Shown here: positions 1-7,771 of the stretch, piece by piece | Numbering within the stretch: the first letter of the stretch is position 1 | Layout of the letters: every line of letters begins with the position of its first letter | NCBI GenBank assembly: GCA_023228645.1 | Contig: JALOAT010000023.1 | Span: 1 to 56,607 of the forward strand | DNA from: Gammaproteobacteria bacterium | Lineage (GTDB): Bacteria; Pseudomonadota; Gammaproteobacteria; Thiohalomonadales; Thiohalomonadaceae | Direction of reading: 5' to 3' | DNA length: 56,607 nt | Position numbers and translations under genes: made by a program | The notes under the pieces: model-generated | The model's input: only the letters and a program-made list of their open reading frames with translations | What the model was told of the DNA's origin: nothing | Databases searched by the model: none

Positions 1-56
1 ATGTACAGCACCACGCTTTTCGCGTTAACTTCTTCCACTTGGGTCGCCTGAGTCAT
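1..56 (-). CDS. 5' end of an unidentified gene (partial)
   Basis: Only the first 18 codons lie inside the window (MTQATQVEEVNAKSVVLY) before the gene leaves the left edge. The start is an ATG read on the minus strand at 56-54, preceded by a purine-rich GGGAGAGAG stretch (minus strand, 59-67) that can serve as ribosome binding site. No family can be assigned from so few residues. It is divergent from the regulator gene at 439. Confidence 0.5.
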   Translation of the reverse strand, partial: MTQATQVEEVNAKSVVLY

Positions 57-143
57 TTCTCTCTCCCGTTTGTGATGATTCGGTTGGGAGGGTACTCTGG
101 CGGCCCTTCTTGCTCATAGTTTCTACGGCACTGCCACCCGTAG

Positions 144-166
144 GTCACGTTGCGAAGCTACGTGAC
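144..166. repeat. Dispersed hairpin repeat, family A (single hairpin)
   Basis: A 23-base near-palindrome: GTCACGT, then T-GC-GAA-GC-T, then ACGTGAC. The 7-bp outer stem and 2-bp inner stem are separated by a T:T mismatch. Related copies are at 8290-8340, 13303-13373 and 30438-30508. Confidence 0.75.
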
Positions 167-191
167 GTCTTTGGGCCGCGCCTGCTTATTC

Positions 192-260
192 GTCACTCCG
201 GCGAAAGCCGGGGTTCATTCCACGGGCGTGAAGATGGATTCCGGCTTTCGCCGGAATGAC
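192..260. repeat. Dispersed inverted repeat, family B (CCGGCGAAAGCCGG type)
   Basis: The arms GTCACTCCGGCGAAAGCCGG (192-211) and CCGGCTTTCGCCGGAATGAC (241-260) are inverted copies around a 29-base centre. The same element recurs at 8363-8442 and 30347-30414. It resembles the short intergenic repeats common in proteobacteria that translate as ...DSGFRRND... in one frame. Confidence 0.8.
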
Positions 261-375
261 GCGTCTGTTGCCGTCTCTTTGTTCTGGGCGTTGCATCTGC
301 CTGTCACCGTCAGTTCCTTGGGCGAGGCATCAACCAATTCGGCATTCGATATCTGGAAAGCGTGATGTATGAGAC

Positions 376-419
376 TTGTCTTGTCAGGTCTGAGCCCTTT
401 AAAGTAGGCGCCCAGACCT
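376..419 (+). promoter_or_regulatory. Putative promoter with a 7-bp inverted-repeat operator upstream of the XRE/hyf operon
   Basis: AGGTCTG (386-392) and CAGACCT (413-419) form a perfect 7-bp inverted repeat with a 20-base spacer, ending 19 bases before the regulator start. A weak sigma70-like pair, TTGTCT (376-381) and TTTAAA (398-403), has its -10 inside the palindrome. This geometry suits a repressor that blocks polymerase, and the adjacent HTH protein is the obvious candidate. The inverted repeat is seen; the function is inferred. Confidence 0.4.
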
Positions 420-438
420 AACTATCGGCCGCCTGAGC

Positions 439-699
439 ATGATCACTGCCGCACAGATCCGGGCCGCCCGGGCCCTGATCGGGATGGACCAGCGTTCGCT
501 GGCGGAGGCCGCCGGCTTGTCACTGCCCACTATCCAGCGCATGGAGGCCAGCGCCGGCCAGGTGCGCGGCAATGTGGAATCGCTGGTGAAGGTTATCGAA
601 GCCATCGAGCGCGCCGGTGTGGAGCTGATCGCGGACGGCGCGGCGAGTGCTTGCGGGGGACGGGGGGTACGGCTCAAGACGCCGCCGGAAACGGTATGA
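439..699 (+). CDS. Small XRE-family helix-turn-helix transcriptional regulator
   Basis: An 86-residue protein made almost entirely of one XRE/Cro-C1 HTH domain. Residues about 5-60 contain the helix-turn-helix (LAEAAGLSLPTIQRMEAS) and a following helix that ends in a short strand (VELIADG). There is no ligand-binding or multimerisation domain, so it probably acts as a simple dimeric DNA binder. Its TGA overlaps the hyfB ATG as ATGA, which implies translational coupling and makes it the first gene of the hyf operon. The inverted repeat at 386-419 is a plausible autoregulatory site. No strong ribosome binding site is visible before the ATG at 439. The HTH call is firm; control of hyf is inferred. 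Confidence 0.82.
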   Translation: MITAAQIRAARALIGMDQRSLAEAAGLSLPTIQRMEASAGQVRGNVESLVKVIEAIERAGVELIADGAASACGGRGVRLKTPPETV

Positions 700-2708
700 A
701 CATGAGTGCTGCGCTATCGCTGGTCGCGTTGTCGGTCGTGTTGGCGCTGGCCTCCTCGGCGGCCTCTTTGGCCGCGGTGAGGATGCCCATGGTGGTGCGC
801 TTGCTCGCCATGCCTCTGTTTGCACTGGCGGGTTTGTCGGCCCTGGCCGGCGGGCTCATCGCGCTTTTGCTCGGCGATGTCGTCACCGCCACCCTGCCGC
901 TGGGTCTGCCCTGGCTGCCCTGGCGGGTGCGGCTGGATGCCTTGTCCGGTTTCTTCCTGGCCCTCATCGGCGTGGTGAGTTTCGCGGTGGGGGTTTACGG
1001 CCCCGCCTACGTGCGCGGCCTGGAGAAGGGGCGCGATTCCCTGGTGGCCCTGGGCGGTTTCTCCGGGCTGTTCCTCACCGGCATGCTGGCGGTGGTGCTT
1101 GCCAACGACGCCTTCCTGTTCATGGTGGCGTGGGAGCTGATGTCGCTCGCCTCCTATTTCCTGGTTGCCTTCCAGCACGACAACGCCGCTAATCGGCGCG
1201 CGGCCTTCCTTTACCTGCTCATGGCCCACGTGGGCGGCCTGGCCATCCTGCTCGGCTACGGTGTACTGGCCTCCTTCGGTGATGGCTTTGCCTTCGACGC
1301 CATGCGCGCGGCGAGCCTGCCGCCCGCCTGGGGCAGCGTGGCCTTCGTACTCGCCTTCGTGGGCTTCGGCATGAAGGCGGGGCTGGTGCCGCTGCATGCC
1401 TGGCTGCCGGAGGCCCATCCGGTGGCGCCTTCGCATATTTCGGCGCTCATGTCCGGGGTGATGCTGAAGGTGGCGGTGTACGGCTTCGTGCGCTTCGTGT
1501 TCGATCTCGTCGGCGAGGTGCAGTGGCAGTGGGGCGTGGCCGTACTGGCCGTCGGCAGCCTTTCCGCCCTGTTCGGCGTGCTGGCCGCCATGATGCAGCG
1601 GGATCTGAAGCGTCTGTTGGCGTATTCCTCGGTGGAGAATCTAGGCATCATTTTCATCGGCCTGGGACTCGCACTGCTGTTCCTGGGCACGGGCTATCCT
1701 CTGCCCGGCGTATTGGCCCTCATCGCGGCCCTCTACCACGCGCTCAATCACGCCCTGTTCAAGGGGCTGCTGTTCCTCGGCGCGGGCGCCATTCTGCACA
1801 GCTCTCACGAGCACGATCTGGAACACATGGGCGGATTGCTGCGGCGCATGCCCTGGACCGGATTCCTTTTCCTGGTGGGCTGTTTGTCGATTTCCTCCCT
1901 GCCACCGTTCAACGGCTTCGTCTCCGAATGGCTCACTTTCCAAGCGGCCTTGCAGACCTGGCAGCTCGATAGTGGCGTGCTGCGCAGCCTGATCCCCATC
2001 GTCGCTGCCGTGTTGGCGCTCACCGGCGCCTTGGTGGCGGCCACTTTCGTCAAGGTTTATGGCGTGGCCTTCCTCGGCCAGGCGCGCAGCCGGCACGTGC
2101 GCCGTGCCCGGCCCGTGCCCCATGGCATGCGGGCAGGACAGGGGATCCTGGCGGCGCTCTGTCTCGCGCTCGGCATCATGCCGGTGTGGGTGATCGGCGC
2201 CATCAACGCCATTCCCGAGCAACTGCTGGGGGCCGGTTTGCCGCACTCGGCCGCCGAGGGCTGGCTGTCACTGAATCTGGTCGCCGCCAACGGCGCCAGC
2301 TACAACGCCCCTCTGATGGCCGTGCTGCTCGGGCTGTTCGTGGCCCTGGCGTTCTGGGCTCTGCGCCGGGGTGCAGTGCGCCGGGTGCGCCGCTGCGACG
2401 CCTGGGACTGCGGTTTCGCGCCGCCGAACACCCGCATGCAGTACACCGCAACGGCCTTCGCCCAGCCTATCCGGCGGGTATTCGGCCATTTGTTCCTGGT
2501 GGAGGAGACGCTGGTGCCCCGCGATGACGGCAGCCACCGTCACCAGCTGACCATCGGCGACCGAAGCTGGGGGCTGTTGTATGTACCGGTGACACGCTGG
2601 GTGGAGTCCGCTTCGCGGCGCGTGATCCGCCTTCAGTCTGGCAACGTGCGCGTCTATCTCGGCTGGACACTGGCCACACTGTTGGTGCTGCTATGGATCA
2701 TCTCCTGA
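696..2708 (+). CDS. hyfB: HyfB-like proton-pumping membrane subunit (NuoL/M/N family)
   Basis: A 670-residue polytopic antiporter-like subunit, almost the length of E. coli HyfB. It belongs to the proton-antiporter M family that forms the ion-pumping arm of complex I and group 4 hydrogenases. Family charges are visible: Glu147 in AWELMS, Lys227 in GFGMKAGLVPLHAWLPEAHP, Lys258 in GVMLKVAVYG and the later HALNHALFKGLL segment. The start at 696 is chosen because it gives an ATGA overlap with the upstream regulator. An in-frame ATG lies two codons later. The downstream hyfC start lies inside the last 16 bases. The protein should sit in the inner membrane as the distal pump module. Confidence 0.9.
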   Translation: MNMSAALSLVALSVVLALASSAASLAAVRMPMVVRLLAMPLFALAGLSALAGGLIALLLGDVVTATLPLGLPWLPWRVRLDALSGFFLALIGVVSFAVGVYGPAYVRGLEKGRDSLVALGGFSGLFLTGMLAVVLANDAFLFMVAWELMSLASYFLVAFQHDNAANRRAAFLYLLMAHVGGLAILLGYGVLASFGDGFAFDAMRAASLPPAWGSVAFVLAFVGFGMKAGLVPLHAWLPEAHPVAPSHISALMSGVMLKVAVYGFVRFVFDLVGEVQWQWGVAVLAVGSLSALFGVLAAMMQRDLKRLLAYSSVENLGIIFIGLGLALLFLGTGYPLPGVLALIAALYHALNHALFKGLLFLGAGAILHSSHEHDLEHMGGLLRRMPWTGFLFLVGCLSISSLPPFNGFVSEWLTFQAALQTWQLDSGVLRSLIPIVAAVLALTGALVAATFVKVYGVAFLGQARSRHVRRARPVPHGMRAGQGILAALCLALGIMPVWVIGAINAIPEQLLGAGLPHSAAEGWLSLNLVAANGASYNAPLMAVLLGLFVALAFWALRRGAVRRVRRCDAWDCGFAPPNTRMQYTATAFAQPIRRVFGHLFLVEETLVPRDDGSHRHQLTIGDRSWGLLYVPVTRWVESASRRVIRLQSGNVRVYLGWTLATLLVLLWIIS

Positions 2709-3658
2709 GCGTGGCCGCCGCGGTCGCCGCGGTGTTGCAGGCCCTGCTGTATGCGGCGGCGGCGCCGCTGCTGGTGGGCTGGATCCGTAAAGTAAAGGCG
2801 CGGCTGCAGAACCGGCGCGGTCCGTCGGTGCTGCAGCCCTACCGCGACCTGCGCAAGCTGCTGGGCAAGGAAGTGCGCGTCGCCCACACCGCCTCGCCGC
2901 TGTTCCGGGCAGCGCCGTATGTGGTGTTCGCTGCCACTTGGCTGGCCGCCGCCACCGTTCCACTGTTCGCCGTGGATCTACCCACCACTGCGGTGGCCGA
3001 CCTCATCGTGCTGGTGGGTTTGTTGGCGCTGGCGCGTTTCTTCCTCGCCCTGGCCGGCATGGACGTGGGCACCGCCTTCGGCGGTATGGGCGCCTCACGG
3101 GAGATGTTGGTCTCGGCGCTGGCCGAACCGGCCATGCTCATGGCGGTGTTTACCCTGGCCATGACCGCCCACAGCACCAATCTGGCCGGGGTGATCGATT
3201 TCCAGCTGACCAGTGACTTCGCGCTGCGCCCCTCGTTCCTGTTCGCCCTCGCCGGGTTGGTGCTGGTGGCGCTGGCCGAGACCGGACGCATCCCGGTGGA
3301 CAATCCGGCCACCCACCTGGAGCTGACCATGATCCATGAGGCCATGCTGCTCGAATATTCCGGACGGCATCTGGCATTGATGGAGTGGGCGGCGCAGATC
3401 AAGCTGGTGCTCTACGGCGCGCTCATCGCCAACATCTTCTTTCCCTGGGGTATCGCCCAGAGCCTGGCCCCCTCCGCTCTGGGCATCGCCATCGCCGTCA
3501 TCGTCGCCAAGCTGATGCTGCTCGGCGCGGCGCTCGCCGTGGGCGAGACGCTGCTGGCGAAGATGCGGCTGTTCCGGGCCCCGGCGTTTCTCAATCTGGC
3601 GTTGTTGCTGGCGCTGCTCGGTCTGCTCAGTCACGTGATTTTGGAGGTGGGGGCATGA
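2693..3658 (+). CDS. hyfC: HyfC-like membrane anchor subunit (NuoH family)
   Basis: A 321-residue NuoH/HyfC-family protein with about eight membrane helices. It is the subunit that joins the membrane arm to the peripheral catalytic module and, in complex I, contributes to the quinone pocket and the charge relay. Signature segments include RKVKARLQNRRGPSVLQPY near residue 35, GASREMLVSALAEPAML in the middle, and ETGRIPVDNPATHLELTMIH with its cluster of acidic residues. It starts inside the end of hyfB (16-base overlap) and ends in an ATGA overlap with hyfE. The hyfE start is preceded by a strong GGAGGTG ribosome site. Retention of the acidic loop argues that the pump coupling path is intact. 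Confidence 0.9.
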   Translation: MDHLLSVAAAVAAVLQALLYAAAAPLLVGWIRKVKARLQNRRGPSVLQPYRDLRKLLGKEVRVAHTASPLFRAAPYVVFAATWLAAATVPLFAVDLPTTAVADLIVLVGLLALARFFLALAGMDVGTAFGGMGASREMLVSALAEPAMLMAVFTLAMTAHSTNLAGVIDFQLTSDFALRPSFLFALAGLVLVALAETGRIPVDNPATHLELTMIHEAMLLEYSGRHLALMEWAAQIKLVLYGALIANIFFPWGIAQSLAPSALGIAIAVIVAKLMLLGAALAVGETLLAKMRLFRAPAFLNLALLLALLGLLSHVILEVGA

Positions 3659-4401
3659 GTCTGATTGCCCTGCCGCTTCTGCAGCAATTCGTGCTGGTGC
3701 TGGCGGCGCTGGTGCTGTTCTCTTCGTTCGTGCTGTTGTCTCAGGCACGGCTGGTTTCGGCCATCCACGCGTTTGCCTGGCAGGGCGGCCTCGTTGCGGC
3801 AGTCACCACGGTGGTGGCGGTGGCGGGCGACTCCACCCACCTCTATTTCTCCGCCCTGCTGACCTTCGCGCTCAAGGCGGTGCTGATCCCCTGGATGCTG
3901 CACCGTTTGATCCGCCGCCTGGAACTGGAGCGCCACGTGGAGCTGCTGCGCTGGTACGCCATGGTGAACATGGTCGCGGTGGCGCTGGTGATCTTCAGCT
4001 ACTGGCTGGTGCTGCCCATGGTGCACGAGGAATTGGCCTTCACCCGCAACATCGTCGCCATCAGTCTGGCCGTGGTGCTCATCGGCTTGTGGATGATGGT
4101 GGTGCGCCAGCAGGCGGTGGCCCAGGTGCTCGGTTTCATGTCCATGGAGAATGGCCTGTTCCTGGCCGCTGTGTCCGCCACCGACGGCATGCCGCTGGTA
4201 GTGGAGCTGGGTGTCGCCTTCGACGTGCTGGTGGCCATGGTGCTGTTCGGGGTGTTCTTCTTCCAGATCCGCGAGAGCATCGATTCCCTCGATGTGGACC
4301 GGCTCAACCGCTTGACGGAAACGGTGGAGGAGACCGACGCGGAGACCGGCGCCGGCTCGCGGCCGATGATGGTCAAGAGCGCCGTGGCGGAGGGCGAATG
4401 A
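3655..4401 (+). CDS. hyfE: HyfE-like membrane subunit (NuoK-related)
   Basis: A 248-residue membrane protein of the HyfE/NuoK-like family, with about seven hydrophobic helices in the first 215 residues. Visible family features are the ALKAVLIPWMLHRLIRRLE loop after the third helix and the GFMSMENGLFLAAV helix that carries a buried Glu. It is about 30 residues longer than E. coli HyfE because of an acidic, soluble C-terminal tail (VEETDAETGAG region). The ATG at 3655 has an excellent GGAGGTG site and overlaps the hyfC stop as ATGA; its own stop overlaps the hyfF start in the same way. It is predicted to be a small ion-channel subunit of the complex. Confidence 0.88.
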   Translation: MSLIALPLLQQFVLVLAALVLFSSFVLLSQARLVSAIHAFAWQGGLVAAVTTVVAVAGDSTHLYFSALLTFALKAVLIPWMLHRLIRRLELERHVELLRWYAMVNMVAVALVIFSYWLVLPMVHEELAFTRNIVAISLAVVLIGLWMMVVRQQAVAQVLGFMSMENGLFLAAVSATDGMPLVVELGVAFDVLVAMVLFGVFFFQIRESIDSLDVDRLNRLTETVEETDAETGAGSRPMMVKSAVAEGE

Positions 4402-5870
4402 ACGCATTGCTCGTCACGTTGCTCGCCCCCGTGGCCGGCGCCCTCGCGCTGGCCATGTTGCGTCCATTGCGCTGGGCCGGCTGGCTCAATACCGCCGTCT
4501 CCGCGGCCACCTTCGCCGCCTCGGTGGTGCTGGCCTGGACCGTGGCCGAGGCCGGCGAAGTGGCCGGGCTCAGCTTCCGGGTCGACGCTTTCAACGTCTA
4601 CCTGGTGGTGTTGACCGCCTTCGTGGGGCTCACCACGTCGATCTTTTCCCGCCCCTATATGCGCCACGTGTGCGACACCGGCCTGACCAGCGAGCGCGGC
4701 ATGCGCATCTATCACGCCATGTACCAGGCGTTCATGTTCACCATGCTGCTGGCGCTCACCACCGACAACCTGGGCGTGTTGTGGGTGGCGGTGGAGGGCG
4801 CGACCCTGGCCACGGTGTTGCTGGTCTCGCTGTACCGCACCCCGGAGGCGGTGGAAGCGGCCTGGAAGTATTTCGTGTTGTGTGGCGTGGGCATCGCCCT
4901 GGCCTTGTTCGGCACCGTGCTCACCTATTTCGCCGCGCAGCAGGTGGTCGGGGATCCGGCCGAGGGACTCACCTGGAGCGTCCTGTTCCAGCAGGCGCGT
5001 GCCCTGGAGCCGTCGGTCATGGGACTGGCGTTCGTCTTCCTGCTGGTGGGCTACGGCACCAAGGTGGGTCTGGTGCCCATGCACCAGTGGCTGCCCGACG
5101 CCCACTCGGAAGGTCCCACGCCCATGTCGGCGGTGCTGTCAGGGCTGCTGCTGAATGTGGCGCTGTATGCGGTGGTGCGCTTGAAAATGCTGGTGGACGG
5201 CTCCCTGGCTGCCACCGACGCGCCCCACCTTGCCGGCGACCTGCTGATGGGCTTCGGCCTGCTGTCGTTCCTGGTGGCGGGGTTGTTCCTGCACCGCCAG
5301 CGCGACATCAAGCGCATGTTCAGTTACTCCTCCATCGAGCATATGGGCCTGATGACCTTCGCCTTCGGCCTGGGTGGTCCGCTGGCCACCTTCGGCGCCC
5401 TGTTGCACATGCTGGTGCACTCGCTCACCAAGTCGGCCATCTTCGTCACCGTGGGCCACGCCACCCACCTCGCCGGTACGCAGACCATCGACAAAATCCG
5501 CGGCCTGATCCGTACCCAGCCCGCGGTGGGCTGGGCGCTGCTGTTTGGGGTGGCGGCCATCGCCGGTTTCCCGCCCTTCGGCGTGTTCACCAGTGAATTC
5601 CTGCTGCTCACCGCCACCATGCAGAGCCAGCCCTGGCTCACCATGGCGCTGTTGAGCGGACTGGCCATTGCCTTTGCGGGGCTGTTCCGTCATTTGCATC
5701 CCATGGTGTACGGCCCGGCGCCGGAAGGGCAGCGGCCGGTGAGTGCCAACATGCTGCCGGTGGTGATCCACCTGGGGCTGGTGCTGTGGCTGGGACTCTC
5801 CATTCCCGCCTTTCTGGCCGGCTGGCTGGATCGCGCCACTCAGCTCATCACGGGGGCCCATCTGCTATGA
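4398..5870 (+). CDS. hyfF: HyfF-like proton-pumping membrane subunit (NuoM/N family)
   Basis: A 490-residue second antiporter-like subunit, close in size to E. coli HyfF. Conserved points are VAVEGATLATVLLV (the acidic residue of helix 5), GYGTKVGLVPMHQWLPDAHS (the lysine of helix 7), and RDIKRMFSYSSIEHMGLM followed by MLVHSLTKSAIF with the distal lysine. Together with HyfB this gives the complex two pump modules. The start at 4398 is set by the ATGA overlap with hyfE, and the gene ends in an ATGA overlap with hyfG, so hyfB to hyfG form one tightly coupled translation unit. Confidence 0.88.
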   Translation: MNALLVTLLAPVAGALALAMLRPLRWAGWLNTAVSAATFAASVVLAWTVAEAGEVAGLSFRVDAFNVYLVVLTAFVGLTTSIFSRPYMRHVCDTGLTSERGMRIYHAMYQAFMFTMLLALTTDNLGVLWVAVEGATLATVLLVSLYRTPEAVEAAWKYFVLCGVGIALALFGTVLTYFAAQQVVGDPAEGLTWSVLFQQARALEPSVMGLAFVFLLVGYGTKVGLVPMHQWLPDAHSEGPTPMSAVLSGLLLNVALYAVVRLKMLVDGSLAATDAPHLAGDLLMGFGLLSFLVAGLFLHRQRDIKRMFSYSSIEHMGLMTFAFGLGGPLATFGALLHMLVHSLTKSAIFVTVGHATHLAGTQTIDKIRGLIRTQPAVGWALLFGVAAIAGFPPFGVFTSEFLLLTATMQSQPWLTMALLSGLAIAFAGLFRHLHPMVYGPAPEGQRPVSANMLPVVIHLGLVLWLGLSIPAFLAGWLDRATQLITGAHLL

Positions 5871-7453
5871 GCAGTTTCGACTGGCTGGCCGAGTACCTGG
5901 CGCGCCTGGAGGACGAGCACGTCCTGGTCCACTCCGGCGATGCCCATGGCCTGGCGCCAGCCCACCGGCTGGTGCTCGATCCGGAAGACTGGGGCAGCGC
6001 CGGCCGCGTGGCCGCGGCCTTCGGCTGCCGCTACGTGGCCGTATGGGGTGACCCGACCGAGCAGGCGGTGATGGTGCGCGCCTGTGTGGCGCGGCAGGGT
6101 GCCTACCTGGTGCTGGAAACCGAGGTGCCCCTGAGTCAACCGGTGCTGGCCTCGCACACGCCCCATTTCGCCGGCGCCAATCGCCTGGAGCGCCACTTGC
6201 AGGATCTGTGCGGCATCGCCTTCGTCGACCACCCGGACGGGCGCCGCTGGACCCGCCACCGGGCCTGGGAGGAGGGCGTCTATCCGCTACGCGTCGATTT
6301 TCCCGCATCGGGCCGGTCGCCCTGCCGCACGCCGGCCGACGCCGACTATCCCTTTGCGCGTGTGCACGGCAGCGGTGTTTACGAGATCCCGGTGGGTCCG
6401 GTGCACGCCGGCATCATCGAGCCGGGCCATTTCCGCTTCCAGGCCGTGGGCGAGGAGGTGCTGCGCCTGGAGGAGCGGCTCGGTTACGTGCACAAGGGCG
6501 TTGAAAAAATCGCCGTGGGCCGCGATCCCGCCGGGTTGGCACGGCTCGCCGGACGGGTCTCGGGCGACACCACCGTGGCCCACACCTGGGCCGCATGCCA
6601 GGCCATGGAACGCGCCACCGGCTGTAACGTTCCCGCCCGTGCCGACAGCTTGCGCGGCCTGCTGGCCGAGCGTGAGCGCATCGCCAATCACCTGGGCGAC
6701 ATCGGCGCCATCTGCAACGACGTCGGCTTCGCCTTCGCGCACGTCCAGTGCGCGCGCCTGCGCGAACAATGGCAGCGGCGCAATCACGAGCTGTTCGGTC
6801 ATCGTTTCCTGACGGACCTGGTGATGCCCGGCGGTGTGGCACGCGACCTCAGTGAAGACAATGTCATCCGGCTGCGCGCCGATCACGCGGAGCTGGGTCG
6901 CGTCATCGAGCCCTTGTTCGACGTGATCGACGACTATCCCTCCCTGGAGGATCGCCTGCTCACCACCGGTCACTTGAGCACGGAGGATGCGCGCACCCTG
7001 GGTTGCACCGGCTATGTGGGCAAGGCCAGCGGCCAGGACCTGGACGTGCGTCGCGACAGCCCTTACGCGCCTTACACCAGCCTCGACGTGGCGGTGCCGG
7101 TGTGTAGCGAAGGTGACGTGGCGGCGCGGGTGCGGGTGCGCATGGATGAAATCCGCGGCAGCCTCGCCCTCATGGACCGGCTGCTGGACGGCTTGCCGGC
7201 GGGGCCGATCGCCGCACCGCTGCCGTCACCCCAAGCGGGTGCGGCCGGGCTCGGCATGGTCGAGGCCTGGCGCGGCGAGCTGATCACCTACGTGCGCTTC
7301 GATGCCGACGGCCGCATTGCCCGCTTCTTCCCGCGCGACCCCAGCTGGTTCACCTGGCCCGCGCTGGAGCGCCTCATCCGCGGCAACATCGTCCCGGACT
7401 TCCCGGTATGCAACAAGTCCGTCAACGGTTCCTATTCCGGACAGGATTTGTGA
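5867..7453 (+). CDS. hyfG: HyfG-like large subunit (NuoC-NuoD fusion) lacking the NiFe cysteine motifs
   Basis: A 528-residue fusion of a NuoC-like domain (about 1-145, with DHPDGRRWTRHRAWEEGVYP near its end) and a NuoD/hydrogenase large-subunit domain (about 160-528, with GPVHAGIIEPGHFRF and RLGYVHKGVEKI). In true group 4 hydrogenases the N-terminal metal motif reads RVCGICGFAH; here the aligned residues are RVSGDTTVAH (230-239), so both cysteines are replaced by Ser232 and Thr235. At the C-terminus only Cys515 remains, in DFPVCNKS (511-518), with Ser at the second position. The protein also ends there, without the extra peptide removed during hydrogenase maturation. The complex should therefore not make or use H2. 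Start chosen at 5867 by ATGA overlap with hyfF. Confidence 0.9.
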   Translation: MSSFDWLAEYLARLEDEHVLVHSGDAHGLAPAHRLVLDPEDWGSAGRVAAAFGCRYVAVWGDPTEQAVMVRACVARQGAYLVLETEVPLSQPVLASHTPHFAGANRLERHLQDLCGIAFVDHPDGRRWTRHRAWEEGVYPLRVDFPASGRSPCRTPADADYPFARVHGSGVYEIPVGPVHAGIIEPGHFRFQAVGEEVLRLEERLGYVHKGVEKIAVGRDPAGLARLAGRVSGDTTVAHTWAACQAMERATGCNVPARADSLRGLLAERERIANHLGDIGAICNDVGFAFAHVQCARLREQWQRRNHELFGHRFLTDLVMPGGVARDLSEDNVIRLRADHAELGRVIEPLFDVIDDYPSLEDRLLTTGHLSTEDARTLGCTGYVGKASGQDLDVRRDSPYAPYTSLDVAVPVCSEGDVAARVRVRMDEIRGSLALMDRLLDGLPAGPIAAPLPSPQAGAAGLGMVEAWRGELITYVRFDADGRIARFFPRDPSWFTWPALERLIRGNIVPDFPVCNKSVNGSYSGQDL

Positions 7454-7771
7454 AGGCTTTCAATCACGGGGGCCACGGAGAATAGACGAGGTGCGGTGGT
7501 GCCAACAGTCGCGCCTGAATTGATCCCCTCTCCCGGAGGGCTGTCTCTTAGTCACATCATTTTCAGGAGAGACAGAAGCTTGCGCCCCCTCTCCCTCCGG
7601 GAGAAGGGCAGGGAGAGGGGAGCAAAATGAAGCTGCATTTGTTTCATTATGCGCAGCGTGCGATCCCTGGGCATCGCTGCCGGGGAGTTGACGCCGCCGT
7701 GTGTCTGAATCGAATCGCACCTTCTCCGCGGCCCTCCGTAACCAACGGCTTTCTCTTCACAGGCAGATGAC
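7454..7771. other. Repeat-bearing gap inside the hyf operon
   Basis: This 318-base gap separates hyfG from hyfI, whereas all upstream junctions overlap. It begins with a half-arm of the CACGGAG (family C) type near 7469 and holds a CCCCTCTCCC-type inverted repeat (7525-7620) with an inner hairpin (7541-7575). No credible reading frame, promoter or terminator with a T-run was recognised. It looks like a site where repeats accumulated between two genes that were once closer. Confidence 0.6.
7525..7620. repeat. CCCCTCTCCC inverted repeat with an inner IS-like hairpin
   Basis: The outer sequence is built of CCCCTCTCCC and GGGAGAGGGG blocks, including a compact hairpin at 7584-7620. Inside lies a 35-base hairpin whose ends are CTGTCTCTTA (7541-7550) and GGAGAGACAG (7566-7575). 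The left end plus its continuation, CTGTCTCTTAGTCACATCA, matches 16 of 19 positions of the Tn5-type mosaic end. No transposase is present, so at most this is a tiny remnant or MITE-like element. Confidence 0.5.

Larger units (their letters stand above)
57..438. other. Divergent intergenic region with repeats and a putative operator
   Basis: This 382-base stretch separates the left-edge gene from the XRE regulator. It contains an A-family hairpin (144-166), a B-family inverted repeat (192-260) and, next to the regulator, a candidate promoter/operator (376-419). A 71-codon open frame across 150-365 is explained by the B repeat, which is open in several frames, and is not considered a gene. Confidence 0.7.

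Noticed and set aside
150..365. 71-codon open frame on the plus strand
   Set aside because: It is produced by the B-family repeat (its translation contains the repeat-derived DSGFRRND) and has no ribosome site or family similarity.
5867..7453. Calling HyfG an active [NiFe]-hydrogenase
   Set aside because: Three of four metal cysteines are missing and there is no C-terminal processing peptide.
7541..7575. A Tn5-like insertion sequence
   Set aside because: Only 35 bases with an end-like hairpin and no transposase; kept as an observation, not as a mobile element.
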